DNA of 64,000 nt from Caryophanales bacterium UBA5729 (GCA_002419505.1 DIGF01000012.1:345135-409134), one strand, 5' to 3'. Positions 26,997 to 35,905 are shown, numbered from the stretch's first letter. Translations and numbers: made by a program. The notes: generated by a model from the letters alone, not told the origin.

Positions 26997-27851
26997 ATGG
27001 CTATTATTTTAGATGGAACAACGCTGGCTAACAAAATTAAATCAAGGTTAAAAATAGAAATAGAGAAATATATTAACAAATATCAAATTGAACCACATTT
27101 AGCTGTTGTTTTAGTAGGCGCAGATCCGGCAAGCGAAACATATGTTAGATTTAAAGAAAAAGCTTCAATGCAAGTTGGCATGAAATCAACAATAATTAAA
27201 AAACCAGCTGATATTAACGAACAAGAATTAATAGAAGTTATTGAAGAATTGAATAATGATCCAAGTGTTCATGGTATATTATTACAATTGCCCATTCCTA
27301 AACATATAAATTCGGAAAAAGTGATTAATTCAATTAATTATAGAAAAGACGTTGATGGATTTGCGAATGAAAACGTTGCTAAATTAAGCAAAAATCAAGA
27401 TGCTTTAGTTCCATGCACTCCTCTTGGAATCACAAGAATTTTAGATGAGTATAACATTAAAACCGAAGGAGAACATTGCGTAATTATTGGTAGAAGTCAA
27501 ATAGTCGGAAAACCAATGGCCCAGTTAATGCTGCAAAGAAACTCTACTGTTACTATTTGTCATTCTAGAACAATGAATATCAGAGAAATTACAAATCAAG
27601 CTGATATTTTAATAGCTGCTATTGGTAAAGCGCATATGGTTGATGAGTCTTTTGTTAAAGATGGCGCAGTGGTAATTGATGTAGGCGTGTCTAGAGTTGA
27701 TGGAAAACTTTATGGAGATGTCAATTTTGAAAAAGTAGAAACTAAAGCTAGCTATATTACTCCTATGCCAGGAGGGGTTGGACCAATGACGATAGCGTGT
27801 TTGTTGGAAAATACTTTAAAATGCTATCTAGATTTAGTCGGAGAAAAATAA
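26997..27851 (+). CDS. folD: methylenetetrahydrofolate dehydrogenase/cyclohydrolase
   Basis: A 284-residue bifunctional FolD that converts methylene- to formyl-tetrahydrofolate through two steps. The catalytic region YVRFKEK (Tyr49, Lys53) and LQLPIPKH, KDVDGF, PCTPLGI and the NADP loop GRSQIVGKP are all present. The family length is normal. The gene follows the flavin reductase with a GGAGG site in its last codons and overlaps the purB start by one base. It links with glyA in one-carbon supply. Confidence 0.96.
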   Translation: MAIILDGTTLANKIKSRLKIEIEKYINKYQIEPHLAVVLVGADPASETYVRFKEKASMQVGMKSTIIKKPADINEQELIEVIEELNNDPSVHGILLQLPIPKHINSEKVINSINYRKDVDGFANENVAKLSKNQDALVPCTPLGITRILDEYNIKTEGEHCVIIGRSQIVGKPMAQLMLQRNSTVTICHSRTMNIREITNQADILIAAIGKAHMVDESFVKDGAVVIDVGVSRVDGKLYGDVNFEKVETKASYITPMPGGVGPMTIACLLENTLKCYLDLVGEK

Positions 27852-29140
27852 TGATAGATCGATATACAAATCCTAGGATGAAAAGTCTTTGGTCAGATAA
27901 AAGTAAGTTTGATGTATTTTTAGAAATTGAAATTTTAAATGCAGAAGCTTTAAATCATTTAGAAATTGTTAGTGATGAAGAATTAAGTCTTATTAAGAAT
28001 AACGCTAGTTATTCATTAAAAAGAGTTAAACAACTTGAAAAAGAAACAAAGCATGATGTTATTGCTTTTACAAGAGCTGTTTCAGAGAGCCTTGGCAGAG
28101 AAAAAAGATTTATTCATTATGGATTGACTTCAACCGATGTCGTTGATACAACATATGGAGTTTTGCTTAAAAGAGCAAATGAGATAATTAAAACTGATGT
28201 AAAAAATTTTTTAAAAGTTTTAAAAACTCAAGCTTTTAAGTATAAAGAAACTTATTGTATCGGAAGAACTCATGGGATTCATGCGGATATTACCCTTTTC
28301 GGTTTGAAGTTCGCTTTATGGTTTGATGAATTGTCAAGAAATTATCAGAGGTTTTTAAGAGCTGCTGAAGAAATCGAGGTTGGAAAAATTTCTGGCGCTG
28401 TAGGAAATTATGCCTTCATAGATACTGAAATTGAGAGATATGTTTGCCGGAAATTAGGTTTAGGAACCGTTAATATATCCACACAAACTTTGCAAAGAGA
28501 TCGACATGCTAATTATTTGAGTTCTTTGGTTTTATTAGCTTCAACATTAGAAAAAATTGCTGTAGAAATTCGTCATTTACAACGAACGGAAGTTAGCGAA
28601 GTTAGAGAACCTTTTTCTGATAAACAAAAAGGATCTTCCGCAATGCCGCATAAGAAAAACCCCATTGTTAGCGAAAACATTTCCGGGATAACTAGAGTTT
28701 TAAGAGGTTATATGCTTTCTACTTTTGAAAATATTGCTTTGTGGCACGAAAGAGATATAAGTCATTCTTCTGTTGAAAGAATAGTTTTGGCAGATGCAAC
28801 AACACTTATCGACTATATGTTTACTAGATATATAAAAGTCATTAAAGATTTAGTAGTCGATGAGAAAAAGATGTTGAGTAACATTTATTTGACAAAAGGA
28901 GTAATTTTTTCTCAGAAAATATTAACTTCATTAATTGATAAAGGATTGGTTAGGGAAGAAGCTTATGATTTGGTTCAAATTTTAGCATATAAGGCATATG
29001 AACAAAATATTAGTTTTATCGATTTAGTTAAAGACAATGAAAAGATAAAAACCTTATTTAACCAAGATGAAATAAATACATTATTTGATTTAGAATTTTA
29101 TAAGCGAAAAGTTGATTTTATTTATAATAAAGTCTTTTAA
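27851..29140 (+). CDS. purB: adenylosuccinate lyase
   Basis: A 429-residue PurB that removes fumarate from SAICAR and adenylosuccinate. The superfamily signature GSSAMPHKKNPI begins at Gly261 with the mobile-loop serine Ser263; GRTHGIHADI near residue 137 and TSTDVVDT are also conserved. The start is the ATG overlapping the folD stop (TAATG) with GGAG seven bases upstream. It completes the IMP to AMP route with purA at 16.6 kb. Confidence 0.96.
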   Translation: MIDRYTNPRMKSLWSDKSKFDVFLEIEILNAEALNHLEIVSDEELSLIKNNASYSLKRVKQLEKETKHDVIAFTRAVSESLGREKRFIHYGLTSTDVVDTTYGVLLKRANEIIKTDVKNFLKVLKTQAFKYKETYCIGRTHGIHADITLFGLKFALWFDELSRNYQRFLRAAEEIEVGKISGAVGNYAFIDTEIERYVCRKLGLGTVNISTQTLQRDRHANYLSSLVLLASTLEKIAVEIRHLQRTEVSEVREPFSDKQKGSSAMPHKKNPIVSENISGITRVLRGYMLSTFENIALWHERDISHSSVERIVLADATTLIDYMFTRYIKVIKDLVVDEKKMLSNIYLTKGVIFSQKILTSLIDKGLVREEAYDLVQILAYKAYEQNISFIDLVKDNEKIKTLFNQDEINTLFDLEFYKRKVDFIYNKVF

Positions 29141-29153
29141 ACAGGTGATATGA

Positions 29154-30653
29154 ATGATAAAAACACAAAAATATAGCTTAATAGTTTTTTTAGCTTTTTT
29201 AAGTATGTTTTTTGTTTTTGTCGTCAAGGGTGCAGATACTTCAGAGGCAGAAGTTTTACTTTATCAAGCGGAAGAGGCTATCGATAGAGAAGGTATTGGC
29301 CCAGAGAGACTTTATGAGATTAACTCTTTTAATGCATTTTTAACCATTGTTAATAATATGGGCGGAACTGTCAATATAAAAGAAACGATAGAAAATCCAG
29401 AAACGACACAAATAGAAATTGATGAAATTGTCTCTTTGTTGGAATTAGCTTTATCATATTTAACTTTTCAAACAACTTATGATGAAATAATCTTGCTTTA
29501 CAATCAAGCGATAGCTATTGATTTTAGCGGTTATACACCGAATTCAATCAATGCATATATGAGCGAATTGAATTCAATCCATGAGATTATAACTGAGCCA
29601 ACTTCGGGAGAGGTAATTATTCAAAGTTTGACATTAGATATTCAAGAGGCAATAAATTTACTTATTGTTCAAGCTAATAAAACTAATTTGATTAACGCTA
29701 ATAATCAAGCTATAATTGCGTATTATGAAGAGAAAGTTTTATATACTTTAAACTCATATGAACTATTCAAAACAGAAGTGGATAATTATGGAAATTATCT
29801 TTATGTTAATTCTGTAATAGCTGACAATAATATTTCTCAAGCTTATGTGGATGAATTAACAAGCCAAATTTTAGATATATTAGTTCTTTTAGAATTAAAA
29901 ATAGATAACAGTCAGTTACTGGATATCTATAACGATGTAAGTGATATTGATTTATCCCCTTATACACCAATGTCAATTTTAGCTTATAATGAAGAATTAA
30001 ATAGATTATATTTAATTATTACTGGAGATAACTTAAATGATGAACTATATCTTTCTACCGTATCAAATTTAGAAAATCTAGCAAATATTTTGGTTTTGAA
30101 GGCAGATTTAACTTCTTTAGGAGAATTATATAATAAGGTAAAAAACTATAAACAATCTGATTATTCAGCGAGTTCTTATGCATATTATAGTTACGCTTTA
30201 AATGCAAGTTTAAATTTGATGATTAATGCTAATGCAACTCAAGAAGAGGTAGACAATGTAGAATTAATGCTTAATGATGCGATTGATAAATTAAGAAAAC
30301 CGATCAAAATTGTTTATTTGAAGATTGGAGAAACTATTGATATTGATGATTTCATAGTAACTGGAGTGTCATCGATTATTGGTTATCATTCTCATAACAA
30401 TGAGTTAGTTTATGTTGATAATGAGGGAAATATAAAAGGGTTTAGGTATGGTGATACAAAAATAACGATTTATTTTGATAATGGTATATCTGAAACTTTA
30501 GATGTAAAAATACAAGCTGAAATAACTACATCCACTTTTGTGCTGGTATTTGTTTTACCAATAGCGATATTAATTACTGGATATTTTGTTACTTTTGTTA
30601 AAAGAAAAGATATTGCTAATTGGTTTAGAAATAGAAATAAAAATAGGAGGTAA
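29154..30653 (+). CDS. membrane-anchored surface protein with FIVAR-like repeats and an Ig-like domain
   Basis: A 499-residue exported protein. A signal peptide (about 1-26) is followed by at least three helical repeats marked by YTPNSI, YTPMSI and YSASSY with spaced Leu/Ala, as in FIVAR modules of Gram-positive surface proteins. A bacterial Ig-like (BIG2-type) domain follows at about 385-450 (GYHSHNNELVYVDNEG). One membrane helix (461-483) and a basic tail end the protein, so it is anchored by a C-terminal helix, with no LPXTG. AGGTG lies six bases before the ATG. It is co-transcribed with purB. Adhesion or a structural surface role is inference. Confidence 0.75.
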   Translation: MIKTQKYSLIVFLAFLSMFFVFVVKGADTSEAEVLLYQAEEAIDREGIGPERLYEINSFNAFLTIVNNMGGTVNIKETIENPETTQIEIDEIVSLLELALSYLTFQTTYDEIILLYNQAIAIDFSGYTPNSINAYMSELNSIHEIITEPTSGEVIIQSLTLDIQEAINLLIVQANKTNLINANNQAIIAYYEEKVLYTLNSYELFKTEVDNYGNYLYVNSVIADNNISQAYVDELTSQILDILVLLELKIDNSQLLDIYNDVSDIDLSPYTPMSILAYNEELNRLYLIITGDNLNDELYLSTVSNLENLANILVLKADLTSLGELYNKVKNYKQSDYSASSYAYYSYALNASLNLMINANATQEEVDNVELMLNDAIDKLRKPIKIVYLKIGETIDIDDFIVTGVSSIIGYHSHNNELVYVDNEGNIKGFRYGDTKITIYFDNGISETLDVKIQAEITTSTFVLVFVLPIAILITGYFVTFVKRKDIANWFRNRNKNRR

Positions 30654-30655
30654 AC

Positions 30656-30922
30656 ATGAGCACAAGTAAAAAATTATATCGTGATACAGAAAACAAATCC
30701 ATCTTTGGTGTTTGTTCTGGTTTGGCCGATTATTTTGATTTAGACGTGTCTTTGATAAGGGTGCTTTGGGTAGTTTCTGTATTATTCGCAGGAACAGGGT
30801 TATTGCTATATTTAATATTAGCTATAGTGATAGAACCAAAGAATGTTGTCATGGCTAAAATCAAGCAAGAAGAAAAAGCAAAAGATGATAGCGATGATCC
30901 GTTTGCTAAATATGACAAGTAA
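30656..30922 (+). CDS. PspC domain membrane protein
   Basis: An 88-residue PspC-type protein. The start KKLYRDTENKSIFGVCSGLADYF is the typical amphipathic PspC segment, followed by one strong membrane segment (about 36-60) and an acidic tail ending DDPFAKYDK. PspC proteins sense or respond to membrane stress; there is no pspA or liaR in the window. It begins two bases after the surface-protein gene, with AGGAGG in that gene's end, and is the last gene of the operon. Confidence 0.9.
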   Translation: MSTSKKLYRDTENKSIFGVCSGLADYFDLDVSLIRVLWVVSVLFAGTGLLLYLILAIVIEPKNVVMAKIKQEEKAKDDSDDPFAKYDK

Positions 30923-31072
30923 TCGAATTGGAATTTAGATGATTCGAGCGGAGGGAAAAAAAGCTTTTGAAGAAACGAGAAATTTTATTAAAATTAAAGT
31001 TTTAGATTTAATTGAGAGAATTAAAAACAATAAACTATAAGTAAAAAATAGAATTTGGAATTTATTAAAATG

Positions 31073-31104
31073 AAGTGAGATTAAGCATAAATCTTGCTTT
31101 TTTT
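31073..31104 (+). terminator. probable terminator after the PspC operon
   Basis: Imperfect stem AAG..AGATT (31073-31082) / AATCT..CTT (31090-31099) with a two-base internal loop, then seven T's. Confidence 0.55.
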
Positions 31105-31187
31105 AATGGCTTATTTAAATATATAAGTTGAAAATTTTTTATATTGATAATATCTTATAAATCATAGTTTTTTATGATTTTTAATTG

Positions 31188-31193
31188 TATAAT
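31188..31193 (+). promoter_or_regulatory. -10 element of the polymerase-YolD operon
   Basis: TATAAT 20 bases before the ATG at 31214. No convincing -35 or LexA-type operator is visible. Confidence 0.5.
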
Positions 31194-31213
31194 ATTATTA
31201 AAGGAGGGGGCTT

Positions 31214-32479
31214 ATGGAAGAGTACAAACTAAATAAAAATATTCTTTGTATTGATTTAAAAAGTTTCTATGCATCGGTAGAATGCGCTGTTTCTGGGCTA
31301 GACCCCTTCAAAACAGCTTTAGTGGTGGCTGATAAAGAAAGAGGCGGTGGCTCGATAGTTTTAGCGGTAACTCCCTATCTAAAAAAACTTGGGGTCCCCA
31401 ATCGTTGTCGGGTATATGAATTGCCAAAAAACATAGAAATCATCTATAGAAAACCCCGAATGGAAAGATATCTAGAATATTCTACTAAAATAATTGAAAT
31501 TTATTTACAATTTATTTCCGAAGAAGACCTTTATGTGTATTCGGTTGATGAAGTTTTTTTAGATTTTACCGAATATTTAAACTATTATAAAATGACTGAT
31601 TATGAGTTAGCTAAAAAAATAATGGCAGAAGTTTACAAGCAAACAAAAATATATTCTACTTGTGGTATTGGGCCGAACATGTTAATTGCGAAGTTGGCTT
31701 TGGATATAGAATCAAAACATTCTCCTGATTTTATTGCAAAATGGTCTTATGAAGATTTGCCTAATAAACTTTGGCCAATAAAACCTTTATCTAAAATGTG
31801 GGGTATTGGTAAAAATACAGAAAGAAACCTCAATGCTTTAGGAATTGAGAAAATAGAAGATTTAGCAAAATATGATGTAAAAAAATTAAAGAAAAAATTT
31901 GGTATTATCGGCGAGGAGCTCTATTATCACACACACGGTATAGACATGAGTTTAATTCAGGAAAAGTTAAGATTAAAACCTAAGAGTAAGAGTTATGGAA
32001 TTGGTCAAACTTTATTTGAAGATTATTATAAACCAGAAATATTCCAGATAATTAGAGAAATGGTTGATGATGTTTGTAGGAGGCTGAGAGTAAGTAAAAA
32101 GAAAGCTTCTACTGTACATTTCGGTTTAGGTTATAGCAAGGATATAGGCGGGGGTTTTGCGAGACAAATGCAACTTTCGCAACCTTCTAGCAATGAATCT
32201 CATATTTATCAATTATGTTTAAAAATTATGAATAAATTCTATAATGATTCACCGATTAGAGTGGTGAGAGTTTCGGTAACAGGACTAATTGATGATCGCG
32301 ACTACCAAGTAAATTTATTTGAGGACATTAGTAGCGTTTTAAAAGAAAAACAAGTGTTTCAAGCGGTGGACGAAATTAAAGAAAGGTTTGGCAAGAACAG
32401 TGTAAATCGTGCTTCTAGCGAATTAAAAGAATCAACAATTAAATCGCGGAACGAAATGATAGGTGGTCACAATGCCTAG
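31214..32479 (+). CDS. Y-family DNA polymerase (UvrX/DinB-like)
   Basis: A 421-residue lesion-bypass polymerase. The palm acidic residues are Asp14 (LCIDLKSFYASVE) and Asp112-Glu113 (YSVDEVFLDF); the LPIKPLSKMWGIGKNTERNLNALGI-type thumb helix-hairpin-helix and the little-finger domain follow. The order of motifs and the pairing with a YolD-like gene fit the UvrX/UmuC-like group of Bacillus rather than plain DinB. AGGAGGGGG lies upstream of the ATG. The stop codon lies inside the start of the next gene (8-base overlap). Confidence 0.9.
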   Translation: MEEYKLNKNILCIDLKSFYASVECAVSGLDPFKTALVVADKERGGGSIVLAVTPYLKKLGVPNRCRVYELPKNIEIIYRKPRMERYLEYSTKIIEIYLQFISEEDLYVYSVDEVFLDFTEYLNYYKMTDYELAKKIMAEVYKQTKIYSTCGIGPNMLIAKLALDIESKHSPDFIAKWSYEDLPNKLWPIKPLSKMWGIGKNTERNLNALGIEKIEDLAKYDVKKLKKKFGIIGEELYYHTHGIDMSLIQEKLRLKPKSKSYGIGQTLFEDYYKPEIFQIIREMVDDVCRRLRVSKKKASTVHFGLGYSKDIGGGFARQMQLSQPSSNESHIYQLCLKIMNKFYNDSPIRVVRVSVTGLIDDRDYQVNLFEDISSVLKEKQVFQAVDEIKERFGKNSVNRASSELKESTIKSRNEMIGGHNA

Positions 32480-32804
32480 CGTTTACGTTGATAGAGGAAT
32501 TATTAAGTGGGCTGCTTTTGACGCTTTGAACGGATATCATTCAATGCTTCAAGAAATGCAACACCGACTAGGGAAAAAAGCCAAACCGATCCTTAGTGAT
32601 GATGATTATGAAACCTTAAATCAAAATATTCAGTTAGCAATTAAAGAAAAGAAAGAAGTTGAATTGAAATATTACAGCGACGGTTATATCAAAGTTACTT
32701 ACGGATCAGTAAAAAAATTAGATTTTCCTAATCGACTAGTTATTTTAGATACTTTAGAAAAAATACCGGCAGAAGATATAATAACTTTGGATGTCTTAAG
32801 TTAA
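32472..32804 (+). CDS. YolD-like protein
   Basis: A 110-residue protein of the YolD-like family, which in Bacillus and its phages accompanies UvrX-type Y-family polymerases. The N-terminal WAAFDALNGYHSMLQEM and the two-strand C-terminal part VELKYYSDGYIKVTYGSVKKLDFPNRLVI are family-like. The start is the ATG at 32472, with AGGTGG five bases upstream, which overlaps the polymerase stop; a GTG three codons earlier is inside that site. Context strongly supports a partner role in translesion synthesis, though the family is not well understood. Confidence 0.82.
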   Translation: MPSVYVDRGIIKWAAFDALNGYHSMLQEMQHRLGKKAKPILSDDDYETLNQNIQLAIKEKKEVELKYYSDGYIKVTYGSVKKLDFPNRLVILDTLEKIPAEDIITLDVLS

Positions 32805-32840
32805 GAAATCGGCACGGCTCTTAACAAAAATACCTAAAAA

Positions 32841-32849
32841 TGATATAAT
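32841..32849 (+). promoter_or_regulatory. extended -10 promoter upstream of the membrane protein-ispE pair
   Basis: TGATATAAT, 30 bases before the ATG at 32880. Confidence 0.6.
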
Positions 32850-32879
32850 ATCCTAGACTTATTTAAGTGGAGGGATGAT

Positions 32880-33575
32880 ATGAAAAAAACCAAAAGATTA
32901 GAATCTTCAAAAACAGTTTATTTTATTTTATTAGGAATTGTTATTTTAGAAATTGCTGCTGCTAGTTTCAGTGTAGCTTTTGCAACATCTCCCGAACAGA
33001 GAGATGCGAGTTTTTCAAATATCTTTTTGGGATTTTTAGCAGCCGTTTTATTTTCGATACCCTGGATCATAGAGTCAAGATTTAAATTGAATATTCCTAA
33101 CTATCTAGAGATAATTGTCTTAGTATTTCTTTTTAGCGCAATAGTCTTAGGGAATATTCATGGGTTTTTAGAAACGGTCAAAGGGTATGACAAACTATTG
33201 CATATCGTTAGCGGAACATTTATTTCAGTTATCGGTTATGAAATAATTCACTTTTTTAATATTTCTAAAAGTAAAGAAACCAGACTTAGCCCAGGGATAT
33301 TAAGCGTTTTTGCTTTTTGTTTTTCTATTACGCTTTTAGTTATCTGGGAATTTTATGAGTTTGCGGTAGATACAATTGCGTATAATATAAACAATGACAC
33401 CTCAAGAAATATGCAAAGATATCAATGGATTAATGAAAGCTTAATATACCCACAACCCTATGGTTTGATGGATACGATGTTAGATTTATTGGTTGGCTCT
33501 ATTGGCGCTGCCGTGGTCTCTATTTTGGGTTGGAGAATATTATTACATAAACAAACTAAAGAAATGAGGGGTTAA
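32880..33575 (+). CDS. integral membrane protein, YjdF/DUF2238-like
   Basis: A 231-residue protein with about six hydrophobic segments. It carries the spaced polar motifs YDKLLHIVSG, WEFYEFAVD and DTMLDLLVGSIGA, which are typical of the YjdF/DUF2238 membrane family, whose role is unknown. GGAGGG lies seven bases before the ATG. It ends one base before the ispE ribosome site region and shares its transcript. The three motifs put charged and His residues near the membrane, which hints at a catalytic or metal site (inference). Confidence 0.7.
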   Translation: MKKTKRLESSKTVYFILLGIVILEIAAASFSVAFATSPEQRDASFSNIFLGFLAAVLFSIPWIIESRFKLNIPNYLEIIVLVFLFSAIVLGNIHGFLETVKGYDKLLHIVSGTFISVIGYEIIHFFNISKSKETRLSPGILSVFAFCFSITLLVIWEFYEFAVDTIAYNINNDTSRNMQRYQWINESLIYPQPYGLMDTMLDLLVGSIGAAVVSILGWRILLHKQTKEMRG

Positions 33576-33576
33576 T

Positions 33577-34425
33577 ATGATTGAAGAAAAAGCATATGCA
33601 AAAGTAAATCTATTCCTTAATGTTTTGGACAAGCGTAATGACGGGTATCATAATCTAGAAATGATCAACGCTAAAATCGATCTTTTTGACAATATTAAAT
33701 TTAAAATTATCGACTGTCCTGAGACTGTAATTATCCGATCTAATGATTTATTTTTATCAAATCAGGACAATGTGGTAATTCAAGTTGCTAAATACATGTT
33801 GAGAAATTTCCAGATTAAATCTGGACTAGAAATAACAATTGAGAAAAACATTCCTTTCGGAGCTGGTTTAGCAGGAAATTCTGCGGATAGTGCAGCTGTA
33901 ATAAAAGGGATAAATAGATTGTTTAATTTAGAACTTACGAATGAGATAATGAGTGAAATTGGAGCGATGTTTGGAGCTGATATCCCGTATTGTTTGATAG
34001 ATTACCCGGCTTATGTTACTGGCATTGGTGAAAAAATCGAAAAAATATCAGTTGATTTGAGTAGTTATAAAGTTTTGTTAATTAATCCAAAAGAATATAT
34101 TAGCACTAAAACTGTGTTTGAATTCGGTGATAAAAAAGGATTTGAACAAAAGAATATCCATGAGGCAAAAAAGTTTTTAGAAAAGAATGATATAGCTGGC
34201 TTTAAGAATTTCATGTTTAACTCTCTAGAACAAGTTGTTGTAGAGAATTATCAAAGCATTAACGATTTTAAAAAAATTCTAATTGATAAGCTTGGTTCAT
34301 CCGGTTTGATTATGACCGGTTCAGGATCAACATTTATAAAGATTATTGGTGAAAATGAAGACTTTTCTCATTTTACAACCGAGTATAAAGTGAATTACTT
34401 AGTTAAAACTTACAATTTCTTATAA
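33577..34425 (+). CDS. ispE: 4-diphosphocytidyl-2-C-methyl-D-erythritol kinase
   Basis: A 282-residue GHMP kinase of the MEP isoprenoid pathway. The N-terminal AYAKVNLFLNVLDKRNDGYH, the ATP loop PFGAGLAGNSADSAA (93-107), the FGADIPYCL segment and the C-terminal GSGSTF motif identify IspE. The family's usual PxGAGLGGGS loop reads LAGNS here, a mild variation. The start follows GAGGGG. It shows that this organism makes isoprenoids by the MEP route rather than mevalonate, provided the other enzymes exist elsewhere. Confidence 0.95.
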   Translation: MIEEKAYAKVNLFLNVLDKRNDGYHNLEMINAKIDLFDNIKFKIIDCPETVIIRSNDLFLSNQDNVVIQVAKYMLRNFQIKSGLEITIEKNIPFGAGLAGNSADSAAVIKGINRLFNLELTNEIMSEIGAMFGADIPYCLIDYPAYVTGIGEKIEKISVDLSSYKVLLINPKEYISTKTVFEFGDKKGFEQKNIHEAKKFLEKNDIAGFKNFMFNSLEQVVVENYQSINDFKKILIDKLGSSGLIMTGSGSTFIKIIGENEDFSHFTTEYKVNYLVKTYNFL

Positions 34426-34462
34426 AATTTTCGCTAACCTATTGAATTATAAAAAATAAACA

Positions 34463-34471
34463 TGATATAAT
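34463..34471 (+). promoter_or_regulatory. spoVG extended -10 promoter
   Basis: TGATATAAT, 19 bases before the GTG start of spoVG. Confidence 0.65.
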
Positions 34472-34490
34472 TTGTCAAAGAGGTGGTAGT

Positions 34491-34781
34491 GTGAAGATAA
34501 CAGAGGTACGTGCGAAAAGAATCAACGGAGATAATCGATTAGTAGGAGTAGCTGCCATTACGATTGATAACTGCTTTGTTGTTCATGAACTGAGAATCAT
34601 TGAAGGAAAAAATGGGTTATTCGTAGCGATGCCAAGTCGCAAAATGCCTAGCGGCGATTATAAGGATGTTGCTCATCCTATTAACAGTGAAACTCGCTCT
34701 ATGATTGAAAAAGCAGTTTTAGATACTTTTCATGCCTTGCCAGAATTAAGTAACGAACAAGAAACTGAAAATGTCGACTAA
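34491..34781 (+). CDS. spoVG: SpoVG family RNA/DNA-binding regulator
   Basis: A 96-residue SpoVG homologue. The sequence ITEVRAKRINGDNRLVGVAAITIDNCFVVHELRI and the later FVAMPSRKMPSGDYKDVAHPINSETR are nearly diagnostic. SpoVG is a small nucleic-acid-binding global regulator that occurs well beyond spore-formers, so its presence does not imply sporulation. The start is GTG with AGAGGTGG upstream. A short weak hairpin and T-run follow. Confidence 0.95.
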   Translation: MKITEVRAKRINGDNRLVGVAAITIDNCFVVHELRIIEGKNGLFVAMPSRKMPSGDYKDVAHPINSETRSMIEKAVLDTFHALPELSNEQETENVD

Positions 34782-34797
34782 AGTCGATGTTTTTTTA
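34772..34797 (+). terminator. weak terminator after spoVG
   Basis: A five-bp stem TCGAC (34774-34778) / GTCGA (34783-34787) overlapping the spoVG stop, followed by seven T's. Confidence 0.45.
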
Positions 34798-34840
34798 TTT
34801 TTAAAGGAAATTCTGTCTTTTTTGTTTGTCGTGAATGTTG

Positions 34841-34898
34841 TATAATATAAGTGAATTAATCTATTATTGAGAAAGGGAAGCAATAGATTTTGTATTGC
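34841..34898 (+). promoter_or_regulatory. prs promoter and leader hairpin
   Basis: TATAAT at 34841-34846. Downstream, GGGAAG (34875-34880) is the only ribosome-site-like sequence before prs, but it is 29 bases from the ATG. A perfect stem GCAATA (34880-34885) / TATTGC (34893-34898) lies between them and would shorten that distance when folded. Confidence 0.45.
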
Positions 34899-34909
34899 GC
34901 TGGTTTTTT

Positions 34910-35869
34910 ATGGCTGTTTTTCATGGATCAAAAGTTAAGATATTTGCTTTAAGCTCTAATGTTCAGTTAGCTCAGGATATTGCTGATTATATTGGCATTC
35001 CTTTAAGCAAATGTGAGGTAACACATTTTGCTGATGGAGAAATAAACATTAATATCCCTGAAACCGTAAGAGGACACAAGGTTTTTGTTATCCAATCTAC
35101 ATGTAGTCCAGTTAATGAACATATCATGGAACTTTTAATTATGATTGATGCTTTAAAAAGAGCATCAGCACGAGAGGTAAATGTTTTGATTCCTTATTAC
35201 GGTTATTCAAGACAAGACCGTAAGGCGAAAGCAAGGCAACCAATCTCTGCAAAATTAGTTGCTAACCTGTTACAAGTTGCAGGTGCAGCTAGAGTAGTAA
35301 GTATGGATTTGCACGCTCCACAAATTCAAGGGTTTTTTGATATCCCTATTGATAATTTTAGAGCTATGCCGTTGATTTCAAACTATATTTTAAAGAAAAA
35401 TTTAGAAAATGTATGTGTTGTTTCGCCCGATCATGGTGGTGTTGGTAGAGCAAGGGATTTAGCTAACATATTACAAGCGCCAATTGCGATTATCGATAAA
35501 ATGCGTCCAGAACCAAATGTAGCTGAAGTTATGAATATCATTGGTAAAGTTAAAGGGAAAACTTGCGTTATCATTGATGACATGATTGACACTGCTGGGT
35601 CAATATCGGCAGCGGCTAGGGCACTTACTGAGGCTGGGGCTAAAGATATATATGCTTGTTGTACTCACCCAGTATTTTCTAAGAATGCTACTGATTTATT
35701 AATGGAAGCACCGATTAAAGAAATTATTTGCACTAATACTATAGAATTACCGAAAGAAAAGATTTTTCCTAAACTAGTTCAGTTATCTACTGCGGAACTT
35801 TTAGGACAGGGAATCATCAACATTATTGATGACCAAGGAGTCTCAACATTATTTTCTTGCGAAAGATAA
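34910..35869 (+). CDS. prs: ribose-phosphate pyrophosphokinase
   Basis: A 319-residue PRPP synthetase that makes the ribose donor for purines, pyrimidines, His and Trp. FADGEININI, the flexible-loop region GYSRQDRKAKARQPI and the PRPP-binding VIIDDMIDTAGSI are present. I chose the ATG at 34910 because the protein then starts as the family does; a TTG five codons upstream is possible. Neither has a close ribosome site (see the leader hairpin). It has its own promoter, after spoVG. Confidence 0.95.
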   Translation: MAVFHGSKVKIFALSSNVQLAQDIADYIGIPLSKCEVTHFADGEININIPETVRGHKVFVIQSTCSPVNEHIMELLIMIDALKRASAREVNVLIPYYGYSRQDRKAKARQPISAKLVANLLQVAGAARVVSMDLHAPQIQGFFDIPIDNFRAMPLISNYILKKNLENVCVVSPDHGGVGRARDLANILQAPIAIIDKMRPEPNVAEVMNIIGKVKGKTCVIIDDMIDTAGSISAAARALTEAGAKDIYACCTHPVFSKNATDLLMEAPIKEIICTNTIELPKEKIFPKLVQLSTAELLGQGIINIIDDQGVSTLFSCER

Positions 35870-35896
35870 TCACTATCTTTACAAATGTTTTTCTTA

Positions 35897-35905
35897 TGTT
35901 ATAAT
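35897..35905 (+). promoter_or_regulatory. extended -10 promoter of the T-box/asnS unit
   Basis: TGTTATAAT; RNA would start near 35912, just before T-box stem I. Confidence 0.65.

Larger units (their letters stand above)
30923..31213 (+). other. 291-base gap with one weak small ORF
   Basis: The gap has a 33-codon ORF at 30939-31040 (MIRAEGKKAFEETRNF...) without a convincing ribosome site, predicted helical and basic; it could be a gene remnant or chance. An imperfect hairpin and T-run follows, then a plain AT-rich stretch and the promoter of the polymerase gene. Confidence 0.3.

Noticed and set aside
34491..34781. spoVG as a sign of sporulation
   Set aside because: SpoVG occurs in many non-sporulating bacteria, and no other sporulation gene is in the window.
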